64,000 nt of DNA from Flavonifractor sp. An306 (lineage in GTDB: Bacteria; Bacillota; Clostridia; Oscillospirales; Oscillospiraceae), in contig NZ_NFIQ01000003.1 in the NCBI RefSeq assembly GCF_002159455.1, positions 16,126 through 80,125 on the forward strand. The letters run 5' to 3'. The position numbers and the translations under genes are program-made. The number at the start of each line of letters is the position of its first letter. The stretch's first letter is position 1. The notes beneath the pieces were generated by a model. That model saw nothing but the letters and a program-made list of their open reading frames with translations, was not told the DNA's origin and searched no databases. Below, piece by piece: positions 10,130 to 23,172 of this stretch.

Positions 10130-12235
10130 TCAGTCTGCGCTGGGCGCAATGGTATAGCCGCTCAGGTCAATGGTAAAGGTGCAGGTAGCCACCACATTGT
10201 CCTGGCCGCCGTCGCTCTCCAGGAAGTGCAGGGTGTACTGGTAGAGGCCGTCGTCGGTCATCACATACTGACCCTCCTGCTGGGTGGCAAACACGGCGCC
10301 CCACTTGAAGAAATAGTGGGTGCTGTCCTTGGTCCACCAGCCGGAGCCGGACTGGGCGTCGGTCTCGCTGGAGATGCTCCAGGTGTTGAGGGCCCCGCCG
10401 TTGATGGAGCGGGCGATCTTGTCGAACTTCAGGGTGCCGTCTCCCAAGGCCTGGGGCACGGCGTAATAGACGGTGTACTCGCCGCCGCCGCCCATACCCT
10501 GGACCTGCTCCTGGCTCAGCTCGCCGGAGCCGCCGCTCTGCACCAGGGCGGTGCTGGCGTCAAAGGACAGACCTTCGGCGGAGGACTCCACCCCGGCGGG
10601 CAGCTCGTGGGTGGACACCGTCACGCCCTCCAGCTCCACAGCGGGGGTCTTGACCCCGGACAGGTCCACCTCATACCGGACAGGCTCGCTCTCCTCGCCC
10701 CACTGGAGGGTAATGTGGGTCTTGGGGGAGATGGAGCTGGCGTTGATGAAAAACACCGCGTACTTGCCCTCCCCGATGTCGGGGTTCTCGGTCAGCTCGG
10801 CGCTGTTGTCAGCGGTGGGGGAGGACTGGGTGGAGAAGGTGTAGCGGAAGGTCTCCTCGGCATACCCCTCGGGGGCCTCAAAGGCCACGCCTACCCAGGC
10901 GCCCTTGCCGGCTCCTTCGCTCTGGTGGATGGGCACCACGTCGTCGGTAGACAGGGCAATGCGGACGAAATCCTCGCCCTCCTTCTGGGTGGCCTGAGCG
11001 GTGACGGCGGGCAGCTCCTCCAGGGAGCCCTCGTGATCCACGGGGCGTACCCCCAGGATGCCGGAGACGGGCTTGTCCTCCTGGCTGCCGCCGGAGCCAC
11101 CAGAGCCGCCCTGATCGCCGTCCTCAGAGCCGGTGACCTCATCCCCCTCGCTGTTGGTGGGGGGAGTCACGCCCTCGGCCACCTCCACGGAGGCGGGGCG
11201 GTTGCCGTCAATAACCACCTGGTCGGCCTGGACCCGGGCGGTGGAGATCACGCCCTGGTTGTCCACCTTTACGGCGGAGCGGGCGGTCAGGGTGTCCACG
11301 GAGGCGCCGTCGGCCACCGACACGGAGCAGTCCGCCCCGTCCACAGACAGCAGGGACACCTGGCAGTCAGCCCCCAGCTCCAGGGTGTTCTCCCCGCCGG
11401 CCAGATTCAGCTCGCCTTCCACTTTCACGCCGTCCAGGGAAAGGGCTGCGCCATTGGCGTCCACCAGCAGGTCGCCGTCCAGGGTGCTGTCCTTCACCGT
11501 CAGGTCGCCTGCGGCGGGAGCGGCCAGCACGTTGCCGTGGATCTGGGCGTTTTCCACCGTCACATTGGGGGCGGCCACCAGCAGGATGCCGTTGACCTCG
11601 CCGGTGATCACCGCGCCCTCCTCCTGGACGTACTGGGCCACGGAGTTATTGAGAATGGTGACGATGGAGCCACGGGTAATCTCCCGGTTCAGGGCCAGCT
11701 GGCCGCCGCCCACGCCATGGATGATACCCGCCTGGGCCATGGCGTCGATGTACCCGGCGGCCCAGTCGGCGGCCTGGTCGCCGTCTACAAACTCGCTCAG
11801 GTCGGGGTCCTGGCTGGGAGTCATCCGGATGGCCCGGGCGTACAGGACGGTGGCCCGCTGGCGGTCCATGGGCTCAGTGGCCCGGCAGTTTTTGCCGTCG
11901 CCCTGCAGGATACCGGCGGCGGTCAGGCGCAGGATGTAAGGGGCATACCACTCGTCCCCCTTCAGGTCGGCGTAGGGGTTGTCCACGGTCTCGGTATAGC
12001 CCAGGGTGCGGCAGAGCAGGGCCGCGAACTCGCCCACGGTCATGGCGTCGTCGGGACGCATGCCCCGGACGTCGCCCTCTACGATGCCGTAGCCGTGCCA
12101 ACGCTCAAAGGCGGCCTGACTCCAGTGGCCGTCCAGTTCGGGCAGACTGGAGGTCTGCCGGGCGGCTGCGGCCGTTGGGACGGTCAGGGAGGCGGTGAGG
12201 GCCAGGGAAAGCAGGGCTGCGGGAATTTTACGCAT
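10130..12235 (-). CDS. Secreted surface protein with three SLH domains
   Basis: A 701-residue protein with a signal peptide (MRKIPAALLSLALTASL, predicted cleavage after TAAAA). Three S-layer homology domains follow (about residues 30-80, 90-140, 145-200), which bind cell-wall polymers. Residues ~205-350 form a run of short repeats with an evenly spaced V/L pattern (VENAQIHGNVL, LDGDLLVDANGA), likely a parallel beta-helix or roll. A Gly/Ser/Glu linker (~355-385) leads to a C-terminal beta-rich half of unknown fold. The start has GGAG 7 bases upstream. It stands alone between two terminators. It is probably a wall-anchored surface protein; ligand unknown. Confidence 0.85.
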   Translation of the reverse strand: MRKIPAALLSLALTASLTVPTAAAARQTSSLPELDGHWSQAAFERWHGYGIVEGDVRGMRPDDAMTVGEFAALLCRTLGYTETVDNPYADLKGDEWYAPYILRLTAAGILQGDGKNCRATEPMDRQRATVLYARAIRMTPSQDPDLSEFVDGDQAADWAAGYIDAMAQAGIIHGVGGGQLALNREITRGSIVTILNNSVAQYVQEEGAVITGEVNGILLVAAPNVTVENAQIHGNVLAAPAAGDLTVKDSTLDGDLLVDANGAALSLDGVKVEGELNLAGGENTLELGADCQVSLLSVDGADCSVSVADGASVDTLTARSAVKVDNQGVISTARVQADQVVIDGNRPASVEVAEGVTPPTNSEGDEVTGSEDGDQGGSGGSGGSQEDKPVSGILGVRPVDHEGSLEELPAVTAQATQKEGEDFVRIALSTDDVVPIHQSEGAGKGAWVGVAFEAPEGYAEETFRYTFSTQSSPTADNSAELTENPDIGEGKYAVFFINASSISPKTHITLQWGEESEPVRYEVDLSGVKTPAVELEGVTVSTHELPAGVESSAEGLSFDASTALVQSGGSGELSQEQVQGMGGGGEYTVYYAVPQALGDGTLKFDKIARSINGGALNTWSISSETDAQSGSGWWTKDSTHYFFKWGAVFATQQEGQYVMTDDGLYQYTLHFLESDGGQDNVVATCTFTIDLSGYTIAPSAD

Positions 12236-12266
12236 GATGGTTCTCCTTTTTGTGCAAGTTTGCCCG

Positions 12267-12294
12267 AAAAAAGGGACTCCCGTAGGGGAGCCCC
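12267..12294 (-). terminator. Terminator after copA
   Basis: A 9-bp stem with one G-T pair (12273-12281 with 12286-12294), followed on the minus strand by six T residues. It separates the csoR-copA transcript from the SLH gene. Confidence 0.85.
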
Positions 12295-12393
12295 TTCCGC
12301 CGTCCGATCACAGCGGTCAACCGGGCTGTGAGGATAGCATACCGGATAGATGGGAAATTTGCAATGCAAAGGATCTGCCAGGTGAGGGAAGAT

Positions 12394-14925
12394 TTACGAG
12401 ATGGAAACCACCTCATAGCCCGCCTGAACCACAGCGTCTTTCAGCACATCGTCGCTCACCGGGGCGTCCAGAGTGACGGTGGCGGTCTTGGCCTCCAGAT
12501 TCACGGTGGCGGAGACCCCGTCCAGAGCGTTGAGGGCCTTCTCCACGTGGGCCTGGCAGTGGGCGCACATCATACCTTCAATTACCATTGTCTTTGTCAT
12601 AAGCTCGCTTCCTTTCTCGGTTTGGGGTGGATTGCCGGGAGCAGGGGAGGGGACCCGATGCTCCGGCTGGAAAAATTTAAGCCGCAGCGCGTTGGTGACC
12701 ACGCATACAGAGCTCATGCTCATGGCGGCGGCGGCAAACATGGGGGAGAGCTGGAGGTGGAACAGGGGATACCACACACCGGCGGCCAGGGGAATGCCGA
12801 TGATGTTGTAGATAAAGGCCCAGAACAGGTTTTCCTTGATGTTCCGGATTACCTTCTTGGACAGCTTTACGGCGGTCACCGCGTCCAGCAGGTCGCTCTT
12901 CATCAGCACGATATCTGCCGACTCGATGGCCACGTCGGTGCCCGCTCCGATGGCGATGCCCACATCGGCCCGGGCCAGGGCGGGGGCGTCGTTGATGCCG
13001 TCTCCCACCATAGCCACCCGCTTGCCCTGGGCCTGGAGCTCCGCCACGGTTTTCTCCTTGTCCTGGGGCAGTACCTCGGCGATGACCCGGTCCACATTCA
13101 GGGCCTTGCCCACCGCCTCGGCGGTGCGGCGGTTATCGCCGGTGAGCATGATCACGTCGATGCCCATGGCCTGGAATCCGGCCACTGCCTCGGCGCTGGT
13201 GGGCTTGGGGGTGTCGGCCACCGCCACAATGCCCAGCAGCTTGCCGCTCTCGGCAAAGAACAGGGGGGTCTTGCCCTCCTGGGCCAGAGCCTCCGCCTGG
13301 GCGGCGAAGGGGCCCAGCCCAATCCCTGCCTCCTCCAGCATGGCCCGGTTGCCCGCCAGCACGGGAGCGCCGTGGAGGGTAGCGGAGATCCCCCGGCCGG
13401 GAGTGGCCAGAAAGTCCGCCACCTGTACCAGGGGGATGTTCCGCTGCCGGGTCTCTGCCAGGATGGCCTCCGCCAGAGGGTGCTCGGAGGGCTGCTCCAG
13501 GGAGGCGGCTACGCACAACAGCTCCTCCTCCGTCACCCCCTCCGCCATCCGGCAGTCAGTGACCACCGGCTTGCCCTGGGTGAGGGTACCCGTTTTGTCC
13601 AGCACCACCGCCCCGATGGTGTGCAGGGTCTCCAAAGCCTCGGCGGACTTGATCAGGATGCCGTTTTCCGCCCCCTTGCCGGTGCCCACCATAATGGCCA
13701 CCGGGGTGGCCAGCCCCAGGGCGCAGGGGCAGGAGATTACCAGCACCGCCACCCCGGCGGTGAGAGCCCGGGTGATGTCCCCGCCGGTGGCCAGCAGCCA
13801 CACGATGGCGGTGATCACAGCAATGGCGATGACAGTGGGGACGAAGATACCCGCCACCTTGTCGGCCAGCTTGGCGATGGGGGCCTTGGAGGAGGCGGCC
13901 TCCTCCACCAGACGGATCATCTGGGCCAGGGTTGTGTCCTCGCCCACCCGCAGGGCCCGGAAGGTAAAGGAGCCGGACTTGTTGATGGAGGCGGCGGCCA
14001 CCTTGTCCCCCGGCCCCTTCTCCACCGGCAGGGATTCGCCGGTGAGGGCGGACTCGTCCACGGAGGAGCGGCCCTCGGTTACCACCCCGTCCACCGGGAT
14101 CCGGCCGCCGGGGCGTACCACCACCAGCTCATCCACCCGCACCTCCTCCACTGGGATCTCCACCTCGGCCCCGTCCCGGAGCACCGTGGCGGTCTTGGGG
14201 GCCAGATCCATCAGCCGGGTGATGGCCTGGCTGGTTTTGCCCTTGGAACGGGTCTCCAGCCATTTGCCCAGGGTGATGAGGGTGAGGATCATGCCCGCCG
14301 ACTCAAAGTACAGGTCCATGGACCAGCGGTCCACCCGGGCCTGATCCCCGTGGCCCAGGCCCCAGGCGATCTGGAACAGGGCGGCGATGCCGTAGACCAT
14401 GGCGGCGGCGGAGCCCAGAGCGATGAGAGAGTCCATATTGGGAGCCTGGCGCCACAGGGATTTGAAGCCCACCTTGTAGTATTTGTCGTTGATGTAGAGG
14501 ATGGGCAGGGTGAGCAGGAACTGGAGAAAGGCCACCACAAACACATTGCCCGGGTCGTGGAAGAAGGCGGGCAGGGGCCAGCCCATCATATGGCCCATGG
14601 ACAGGTAGAACAGGGGCACCAGAAAGACCAGAGAGGCGCAGAACCGCCGCTTCATTCCAGCGGCCTCCTCCTCCATCAGGTTTTCCTGGCGGACCGGGGC
14701 GGCTGCGGCGGACGCCTGGGGCAGGGAGGCCCCATAGCCCGCCTCCTCTACCGCCTGAATGATGCGGGCGGCATCGGTGGCCCCCTCCTGGTACTCCACC
14801 AGCATGGAGTTGCCTAGCAGGTTCACATTGACCTGGTCCACACCGGCCAGGTGACACACCGCCTTTTCCACGTGGGCGGAGCAGGCGGAACAGGTCATGC
14901 CGGTGACGTTGAATTTTTGCTTCAT
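12394..14925 (-). CDS. copA: Copper-exporting P1B-type ATPase CopA with N- and C-terminal HMA domains
   Basis: An 843-residue P-type ATPase that pumps Cu(I) out of the cell. An N-terminal HMA domain has [12 protein letters not shown]. The membrane Cu motif is [10 protein letters not shown], phosphorylation site [11 protein letters not shown] motif SEHPLAEAI and hinge [10 protein letters not shown]. After the last helices, a linker of ~40 residues leads to a second HMA domain ([15 protein letters not shown]) at the very C terminus. The ATG at 12600, just before this domain, has AAGGA 9 bases upstream, so a free 68-residue CopZ-like chaperone could also be made. It lies directly downstream of csoR in one operon. 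Confidence 0.96.
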   Translation of the reverse strand: MKQKFNVTGMTCSACSAHVEKAVCHLAGVDQVNVNLLGNSMLVEYQEGATDAARIIQAVEEAGYGASLPQASAAAAPVRQENLMEEEAAGMKRRFCASLVFLVPLFYLSMGHMMGWPLPAFFHDPGNVFVVAFLQFLLTLPILYINDKYYKVGFKSLWRQAPNMDSLIALGSAAAMVYGIAALFQIAWGLGHGDQARVDRWSMDLYFESAGMILTLITLGKWLETRSKGKTSQAITRLMDLAPKTATVLRDGAEVEIPVEEVRVDELVVVRPGGRIPVDGVVTEGRSSVDESALTGESLPVEKGPGDKVAAASINKSGSFTFRALRVGEDTTLAQMIRLVEEAASSKAPIAKLADKVAGIFVPTVIAIAVITAIVWLLATGGDITRALTAGVAVLVISCPCALGLATPVAIMVGTGKGAENGILIKSAEALETLHTIGAVVLDKTGTLTQGKPVVTDCRMAEGVTEEELLCVAASLEQPSEHPLAEAILAETRQRNIPLVQVADFLATPGRGISATLHGAPVLAGNRAMLEEAGIGLGPFAAQAEALAQEGKTPLFFAESGKLLGIVAVADTPKPTSAEAVAGFQAMGIDVIMLTGDNRRTAEAVGKALNVDRVIAEVLPQDKEKTVAELQAQGKRVAMVGDGINDAPALARADVGIAIGAGTDVAIESADIVLMKSDLLDAVTAVKLSKKVIRNIKENLFWAFIYNIIGIPLAAGVWYPLFHLQLSPMFAAAAMSMSSVCVVTNALRLKFFQPEHRVPSPAPGNPPQTEKGSELMTKTMVIEGMMCAHCQAHVEKALNALDGVSATVNLEAKTATVTLDAPVSDDVLKDAVVQAGYEVVSIS

Positions 14926-14955
14926 GGTCTCACCAGACTTTCTAACGGAAACAGG

Positions 14956-15219
14956 TTACTTCAAAATGCGGCCCAGGGTCTGGACGAATTCGTCGATCTT
15001 GGCGCTCCGCTCCTCCGGAGAGGCGGCCTCCTGGACACAGTGTTTCAGGTGGGCCGCCAGGATCTCCTTGTTGGCCCGGTTGAGAATGGCCTCGGTGGCC
15101 ATCAGCTGCTGTGAAATGTCGATGCAATACCGGTTTTCTTCCACCATTTTCAAAATACCGTCCATCTGTCCCCGGGCGGTTTTCAGCAGACGCAGGATGG
15201 TTTTGGTATCTGCCATCAT
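14956..15219 (-). CDS. csoR: Copper-sensing repressor CsoR
   Basis: An 87-residue all-helical DUF156 repressor. The Cu(I) ligands of the family are visible: Cys32 (RYCIDISQQ), His57 and Cys61 in HLKHC. It binds operator DNA without copper and lets go when Cu(I) binds. ATG 15219 has a GGGGGG-type ribosome site 9 bases upstream; a longer upstream reading would begin inside the promoter and is rejected. It is the first gene of the csoR-copA operon, with a GC-rich dyad directly in front of it that is probably its own operator. Confidence 0.95.
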   Translation of the reverse strand: MMADTKTILRLLKTARGQMDGILKMVEENRYCIDISQQLMATEAILNRANKEILAAHLKHCVQEAASPEERSAKIDEFVQTLGRILK

Positions 15220-15225
15220 AGAGTA

Positions 15226-15271
15226 ACACCCCCCTGGGGTGTAGTATACGACAAGGCACAAAAAAAGTCAA
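15226..15271 (-). promoter_or_regulatory. csoR-copA promoter with CsoR operator
   Basis: On the minus strand, TTGACT (15266-15271) and TATACT (15243-15248) are exactly 17 bases apart. Just downstream, ACACCCC/GGGGTGT arms (15226-15242) form a dyad of the C-run/G-run type known for CsoR operators. The dyad sits over the expected transcription start. The -35 box lies inside the stem of the preceding gene's terminator. Confidence 0.85.
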
Positions 15272-15296
15272 GGCCCTTTTCAGAAGGGCCTTGACT
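15260..15296 (-). terminator. Terminator after the DUF378 gene, overlapping the csoR promoter
   Basis: A perfect 13-bp stem (15266-15278 with 15284-15296), followed on the minus strand by a run of T residues. Its distal arm supplies the -35 box of the csoR promoter. Confidence 0.92.
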
Positions 15297-15310
15297 AGAG
15301 CGGGTGTTCG

Positions 15311-15517
15311 TCAGGCGTCTTTGGAGTGGGAGTCCCGGAAGAGCAGGGAAATGCACCACAGGGCCGCCAGACCCACCAGGGCGTAAATAATGCGGCTGAC
15401 CATGCTGGTCTGTCCGCCGAACAGGGCTGCCACGATGTCAAACCGGAACAGGCCGATGCTGCCCCAGTTGAGGCCGCCGATGATGGCCAGGATCAGGGCG
15501 ATCTTGTCAAGAATCAT
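15311..15517 (-). CDS. DUF378 small membrane protein
   Basis: A 68-residue protein with two transmembrane helices (residues ~4-26 and ~40-60) and the DUF378 pattern IIGGLNWGSIGLF. Function is unknown in the family. It is a single-gene unit with its own terminator, whose stem merges with the copper operon promoter. A possible -10 box (TATAAT) lies about 60 bases upstream of the start, without a clear -35. Confidence 0.85.
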   Translation of the reverse strand: MILDKIALILAIIGGLNWGSIGLFRFDIVAALFGGQTSMVSRIIYALVGLAALWCISLLFRDSHSKDA

Positions 15518-15614
15518 AGGATATGCTGCCTCCTCAAATTTGAGATACCGTGGCTAGTATCCGCGCATAAGAGGCAAATTATACGGCCTTCCAAATTTTA
15601 AAACAGTCGAAAAA

Positions 15615-16479
15615 TTATGGTGATTCAGGCGGGGCTTTTCGCTGGGACAGGGCCAGGCCGGCCAGGATCAGGGCGATGGCGCCCAGGGTGAGGGCGGTGA
15701 CCGGCTCCCGGAGGATCAGGGCGGAGGCCGCCACGGTGATCACCGGCATCAGGTAGAGGTAGACGTTGGTGGCCACCGGGCCGATGAGGGCGGAGGCCTT
15801 GTTCCAGGCCAGAAAGCACAGGGCGGAGGCCCCGATGCCCAGGTAGAGGGTGTTGCCCAGCAGCGTGGGCTGGGCAAAGCGGGTCAAATCGGGCGCCAGG
15901 CCGCCGCCCCACAGGAAGGGGAGGGTGAAGAGCAGGCCCCAGAAAAAGATTTTGCGGGTGCTCTGCAGCTCGCTCAGGCCGGAGTTGGCCTGGGCCCACT
16001 CCAGGCACACGCTGTATCCGCCCCAGCAGACGGCCGCCGCCAGGGAGAGCAGGATGCCCAGAGGGTTGGAGTCAAAGGACTCCCCCTCGGCCAGGGAGAT
16101 GAGGGCGATGCCCGCCATGGCCAGGCAGAAGCCGATAAAAAAGGCCGGTCCCGGCCGCCGGGACCGGCGGCACAGCCACAGCAGCAGGGCGGTAAACATG
16201 GGGGCAGCGGCGATGATCAGCCCCACCGTGGAAGCCAGGGAGAACTCCAGCGCGTAGTTTTCCAGAATGGAGTAGAAGGTGAGCCCGGTGAGGCCGCAGC
16301 ACACAAAGGGGAGCTCCTGTTTCACGCCTTTGGGGAGCAGGGGCCTGGGGGAGCAGAGGAAGAGCACCGCCCAGGCCAGCAGGAACCGGAACACCAGAAT
16401 TTCCACCGGGTAATACCTTGGTGGAGATATAGGTGGTGCCCCACACCGCCGATACGGCCAGCGCCAAGTGATTTTTCAC
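15615..16479 (-). pseudogene. DMT/EamA-family transporter, frameshifted by a small deletion
   Basis: A drug/metabolite transporter in two frames. The first helix (KNHLALAVSAVWGTTYISTKVL, from GTG 16479 with AAGGA upstream) is in one frame. The remaining nine helices, starting PVEILVFRFLLAW, are in another. The two join near 16405-16410. Relatives have about five more residues between the STKVL and PxEIL blocks, so the break looks like a 14- or 17-base deletion, not a single-base slip. EamA repeats are otherwise intact to the C terminus. Probably inactive; no substrate can be assigned. Confidence 0.82.
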
Positions 16480-16496
16480 GCAGTCCATCCTTTCGC

Positions 16497-16537
16497 AAAA
16501 AACAGCGTGCGCGGAAACCGCGCACGCTGTTCGTTTT
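16497..16537. terminator. Bidirectional terminator-like hairpin
   Basis: A perfect 14-bp stem (16501-16514 with 16518-16531). On the minus strand six T residues follow, so it should end the SH3-NlpC transcript. On the plus strand a T-rich run follows too. Confidence 0.9.
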
Positions 16538-16571
16538 TCTTTACCGATCCATTTGCCTGCCAAGCAATGGA

Positions 16572-17483
16572 TTACAGGACCCGGCGGGCGTACACATACA
16601 CGTTGTTGTAGTAGCCGCTGGTCAGGTTGTCATAGCGAACTTCGTATGTATTGGTGGAGGCGTGGATGAACTGGCCGCCGCCCACATAGATACCCACATG
16701 AGAGACGGGCTTGCTGCCGCCGGACTTGAAGAACACCAGGTCGCCGGGCTGCAGCTCGCTCTTGGAAACGGACACGCCGTTGGAGAGCTGGCCGGTGGCG
16801 GTGCGGTTCAAGGTGTAGCCGAAGTGACGGTACACATAGGAGGTAAAGCCGGAGCAGTCAAAGCTGTTGGGGCCGTTGCCGCCGTACACATAGGGGGTGC
16901 CCAGGAACTGAGCGGCGTAATCCACGATCTGCTGGCCCAGGCTGCTGGAGGCGGCCACCACAGTGCCGTCGCCCCGGGAGCCGGCGGAATCCTTGCAGGT
17001 GACCATGTACTCGCTGCTGACATAGCCCACAGAGCCGCCGCTGGTCTTGATCTTGTACCAGCCGTTGTCAATGCCCACGATAGTCACCACAGCCCCATCG
17101 TTCAGGGAGGTAACCTTGCTGTAATCAGTGCCAGGTCCGCTGCGCACGTTCAGGGGAGAACCGTCCGTCTCAACCAGGCCGTAGCCGATGGTCACGTCGG
17201 CCTTGGTGGAGACATCCAAGTAATCGGCGGACATATAGCCCTCCACGGACTTGTAGTCCACCTTGTACCAGCCGTTGGATTCCTCCTCCAGGATCACCAC
17301 CACGTCGCCCTTGGAGGCGGTGGCCAGGATGGTGGAGGAGCTGTTGGCCTCCTCCCGCAGGCGGAGCGCGTCGGTGTTGACGGTACCGGCGCCCACGCTG
17401 GCGGCGGAAGCGCCTACCACACAGACGGCGGAGACGGCGACGGTCAGAAGAGCGGTGCGTACGAACTTGGCAGGCAATATCAT
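16572..17483 (-). CDS. Secreted SH3-domain NlpC/P60 peptidoglycan endopeptidase
   Basis: A 303-residue protein with a signal peptide (residues 1-29, ending VCVVGASAA). Two bacterial SH3 domains follow (about 33-90, VNTDALRLREEANSSS, and 100-160, GSPLNVRSGPGTDYS). The C-terminal NlpC/P60 domain (~185-303) has the catalytic Cys in FDCSGFTSYV and His in SHVGIYVGGG. It cleaves peptide stems in the cell wall. ATG 17483 has GGAGG 8 bases upstream and starts exactly at the signal peptide. An upstream in-frame start adds 34 residues with no signal character and is rejected. Confidence 0.93.
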   Translation of the reverse strand: MILPAKFVRTALLTVAVSAVCVVGASAASVGAGTVNTDALRLREEANSSSTILATASKGDVVVILEEESNGWYKVDYKSVEGYMSADYLDVSTKADVTIGYGLVETDGSPLNVRSGPGTDYSKVTSLNDGAVVTIVGIDNGWYKIKTSGGSVGYVSSEYMVTCKDSAGSRGDGTVVAASSSLGQQIVDYAAQFLGTPYVYGGNGPNSFDCSGFTSYVYRHFGYTLNRTATGQLSNGVSVSKSELQPGDLVFFKSGGSKPVSHVGIYVGGGQFIHASTNTYEVRYDNLTSGYYNNVYVYARRVL

Positions 17484-17541
17484 TGGTAAATTCCTCCATT
17501 CAGAATAATGCCCCGCAGAGGCGCGGGGAAGGGGCGCGGAG

Positions 17542-17832
17542 TTACTTGCTGGAGAGCGCCCGGTCCAGCCAGACGGAGGCCACATCCATAGCGGCGTACA
17601 GGCTGTCTTTCTCTGTCTTTTTCACCACCCGGTCCCGGCTTTTCAGGTCGGGGTCGGTGAGCTGCAGCTGGACGGAGACCTTGGTGGCCACGTCCATGTC
17701 CTTGTCCTTCTTCTGGTCCAGAACCTGGAGCATGATGATATATTTTTCCGCCATGCTGCCGTAATAGATCAGGCTGTCTTTCCGGCGCAGCGGATGGCCT
17801 TTATAAGTCAGAGGAATGGCTTGAGCTGACAT
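17542..17832 (-). CDS. Uncharacterised 96-residue protein
   Basis: I do not recognise a family. The protein is soluble and charged with no signal peptide. Its middle is beta-rich (KYIIMLQVLDQKKDKD, VATKVSVQLQLTD) and its end helical (DSLYAAMDVASVWLDRAL). ATG 17832 is preceded by AAGGAGG, so translation is likely. It lies upstream of the SH3-NlpC gene on the same strand with a GC-rich hairpin between them, so co-transcription is uncertain. Confidence 0.65.
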   Translation of the reverse strand: MSAQAIPLTYKGHPLRRKDSLIYYGSMAEKYIIMLQVLDQKKDKDMDVATKVSVQLQLTDPDLKSRDRVVKKTEKDSLYAAMDVASVWLDRALSSK

Positions 17833-17954
17833 AATACCTCCTTAAAGACTGGGTTGTTACTGATTTTTAAAAACTGTAACCAAATTGTAACACGTTGTTT
17901 CCAAAGAGTCAACCGTTTTTCTGCAATTTTTCAGGAATTGGCACGGAACGGGTC

Positions 17955-19322
17955 TTACGGTTGGGGAACGATCTGATTTTTGCCTTTCCCTGTCTGGCGC
18001 AGCTCCAGCCAGAGCGCACAGCAGGCATAGGCCAGAGCCGCCAGGATCAGCAGAGATTCCACCAGCATGGTATAGGTTTTGCCCCCCAGCTGGAGCACGA
18101 AGGTGTACCGCTGCCGGAAGTAGACCAGATAGGCGCTGAGGGAGGCCAGCTGCGCCAGCGCCGGGGCGGGGAGGTGGCTGGGCATGGCGCAGGCCCACAC
18201 CAGGGTGAGCACGTCGGCCAGAAAGAAATAGCGGTCGTGCATATAGGGCAGCAGGAAGGGGACCCCCAGAGCCAGCACCACGCCGGCGGAGAGCAGGGCG
18301 CTGTCGGTCAGCCGCCTGCGGAATACAAACAGGGCCCCCAGCAGGAGCAGCACCAGCACGAAGGCGGCCAGGATGCCCGCCCGGGCCGCCGGAGCCTCCG
18401 CCACCGAAGCGCCGTAGGGGAGGAAGGAATAAATGGAGGCGGAGTTGTAGTTCAGGCTGCCGGCCCCCTCCTGGGTCTGGCCCACGTAGACGCTGAGGAT
18501 GTCCCCCAGGGGTTTGCCCAGCAGCAGGGCGGGGACGCAGGTGACGGCGTAGGCGGCGGGGAAGAGGAAGAGGTGGCGGAACCTGATCCGGCCCGCCAGC
18601 CACAGGGCCCCCCAAAGGGGGAGAATGAAAACGGTCTGGAGCTTGAAGGAGAAGGCGACCCCCAGCAGCGTGAGAGAGGCGGCGCCCCGCCGCTCCAGGG
18701 CGGAGGCCAGGGCGTGGAGGACCAGAGCGCCGTAGAGGGCGTCGCACTGTCCCCAGTAGGCCCCGTTGAGCATGACGGTGGGGAGCAGCAGCAGGGCGCA
18801 GAAGCACAACAGCGGCCGCAGGCTGTCCGCCTCGGAGAAATGGGCCGCCAGCCGGGCTCCGCCCCAGGCCAGAACTACGTCGAACAGGATGGAGAAAAGC
18901 TTGATCAGGTAGAGGTCGGGGATGGGCAGATAGGAGATGGCGGCTAAAAAATAGAGGTAGGGGGCGTTGTAGTTGCCGATGGGCAGCCTGATGGCCCCAA
19001 AGCCGCCGTTGTCCCGGAGGGTGGCCACCCACTGGGACAGGAAGATCTCGTAATCTGAGGAGACGTAGGAGAGCATCATGGCCCGGAAGAAAAAGGCCAG
19101 GCCGATGGGGAGCAGGGCAGTGAGCAGCCGGCTGGGCGGGGTGCGGCCAAAGACCCGGAGCACCGCCAGGGCCAGCACGGCCAACAGCAGCAGGAGGAGA
19201 TAGACCGCCAGCCGTGCGCCCTCCGTGCCCCGGTCCAGGTTCAGGACGGGGAGCGCGGCCACACCCAGCAGGGCCAGCCCGGCGCAGCCGCAGGCCAGGG
19301 AGAGGGGAGAACAGGACTTCAT
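17955..19322 (-). CDS. GT-C-like polytopic membrane protein (putative glycosyltransferase)
   Basis: About 455 residues with ~11 hydrophobic segments. Features typical of GT-C membrane glycosyltransferases are visible: an acidic loop motif after helix 2 (SDYEIFLSQW), GAYWGQCDALYGAL in the middle and MHDRYFF near the end, like the mannosyltransferase-type proteins that use polyprenyl-phosphate sugars. Donor and acceptor are unknown. ATG 19322 has GAGGTG upstream; a GTG six bases earlier is too close to that site. It follows rpoC on the same strand but is cut off from it by a strong terminator. Confidence 0.75.
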   Translation of the reverse strand: MKSCSPLSLACGCAGLALLGVAALPVLNLDRGTEGARLAVYLLLLLLAVLALAVLRVFGRTPPSRLLTALLPIGLAFFFRAMMLSYVSSDYEIFLSQWVATLRDNGGFGAIRLPIGNYNAPYLYFLAAISYLPIPDLYLIKLFSILFDVVLAWGGARLAAHFSEADSLRPLLCFCALLLLPTVMLNGAYWGQCDALYGALVLHALASALERRGAASLTLLGVAFSFKLQTVFILPLWGALWLAGRIRFRHLFLFPAAYAVTCVPALLLGKPLGDILSVYVGQTQEGAGSLNYNSASIYSFLPYGASVAEAPAARAGILAAFVLVLLLLGALFVFRRRLTDSALLSAGVVLALGVPFLLPYMHDRYFFLADVLTLVWACAMPSHLPAPALAQLASLSAYLVYFRQRYTFVLQLGGKTYTMLVESLLILAALAYACCALWLELRQTGKGKNQIVPQP

Positions 19323-19340
19323 AAGCACACCTCACAATCA

Positions 19341-19371
19341 AAAAGGGCCCGGAGCGATACTCCGGGCCCTT
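19341..19371 (-). terminator. Terminator after rpoC
   Basis: A perfect 12-bp stem (19343-19354 with 19360-19371), followed on the minus strand by TTTTTGATT. It begins 11 bases after the rpoC stop. Confidence 0.95.
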
Positions 19372-19382
19372 GGAAACAGAGG

Positions 19383-23150
<3,768 letters not shown>

Positions 23151-23172
23151 AGTTCTGATCGTCCTCCCTTAT

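Noticed and set aside
12328..14817. A long plus-strand frame opposite copA
   Set aside because: Low-complexity Gly/His/Leu reading typical of an antisense frame; copA on the other strand has every P-type ATPase motif.
17484..17541. GC-rich hairpin CCCCGC/GCGGGG between the 96-residue gene and the SH3-NlpC gene as a terminator
   Set aside because: No T run follows on the minus strand, so it is not listed as a terminator.
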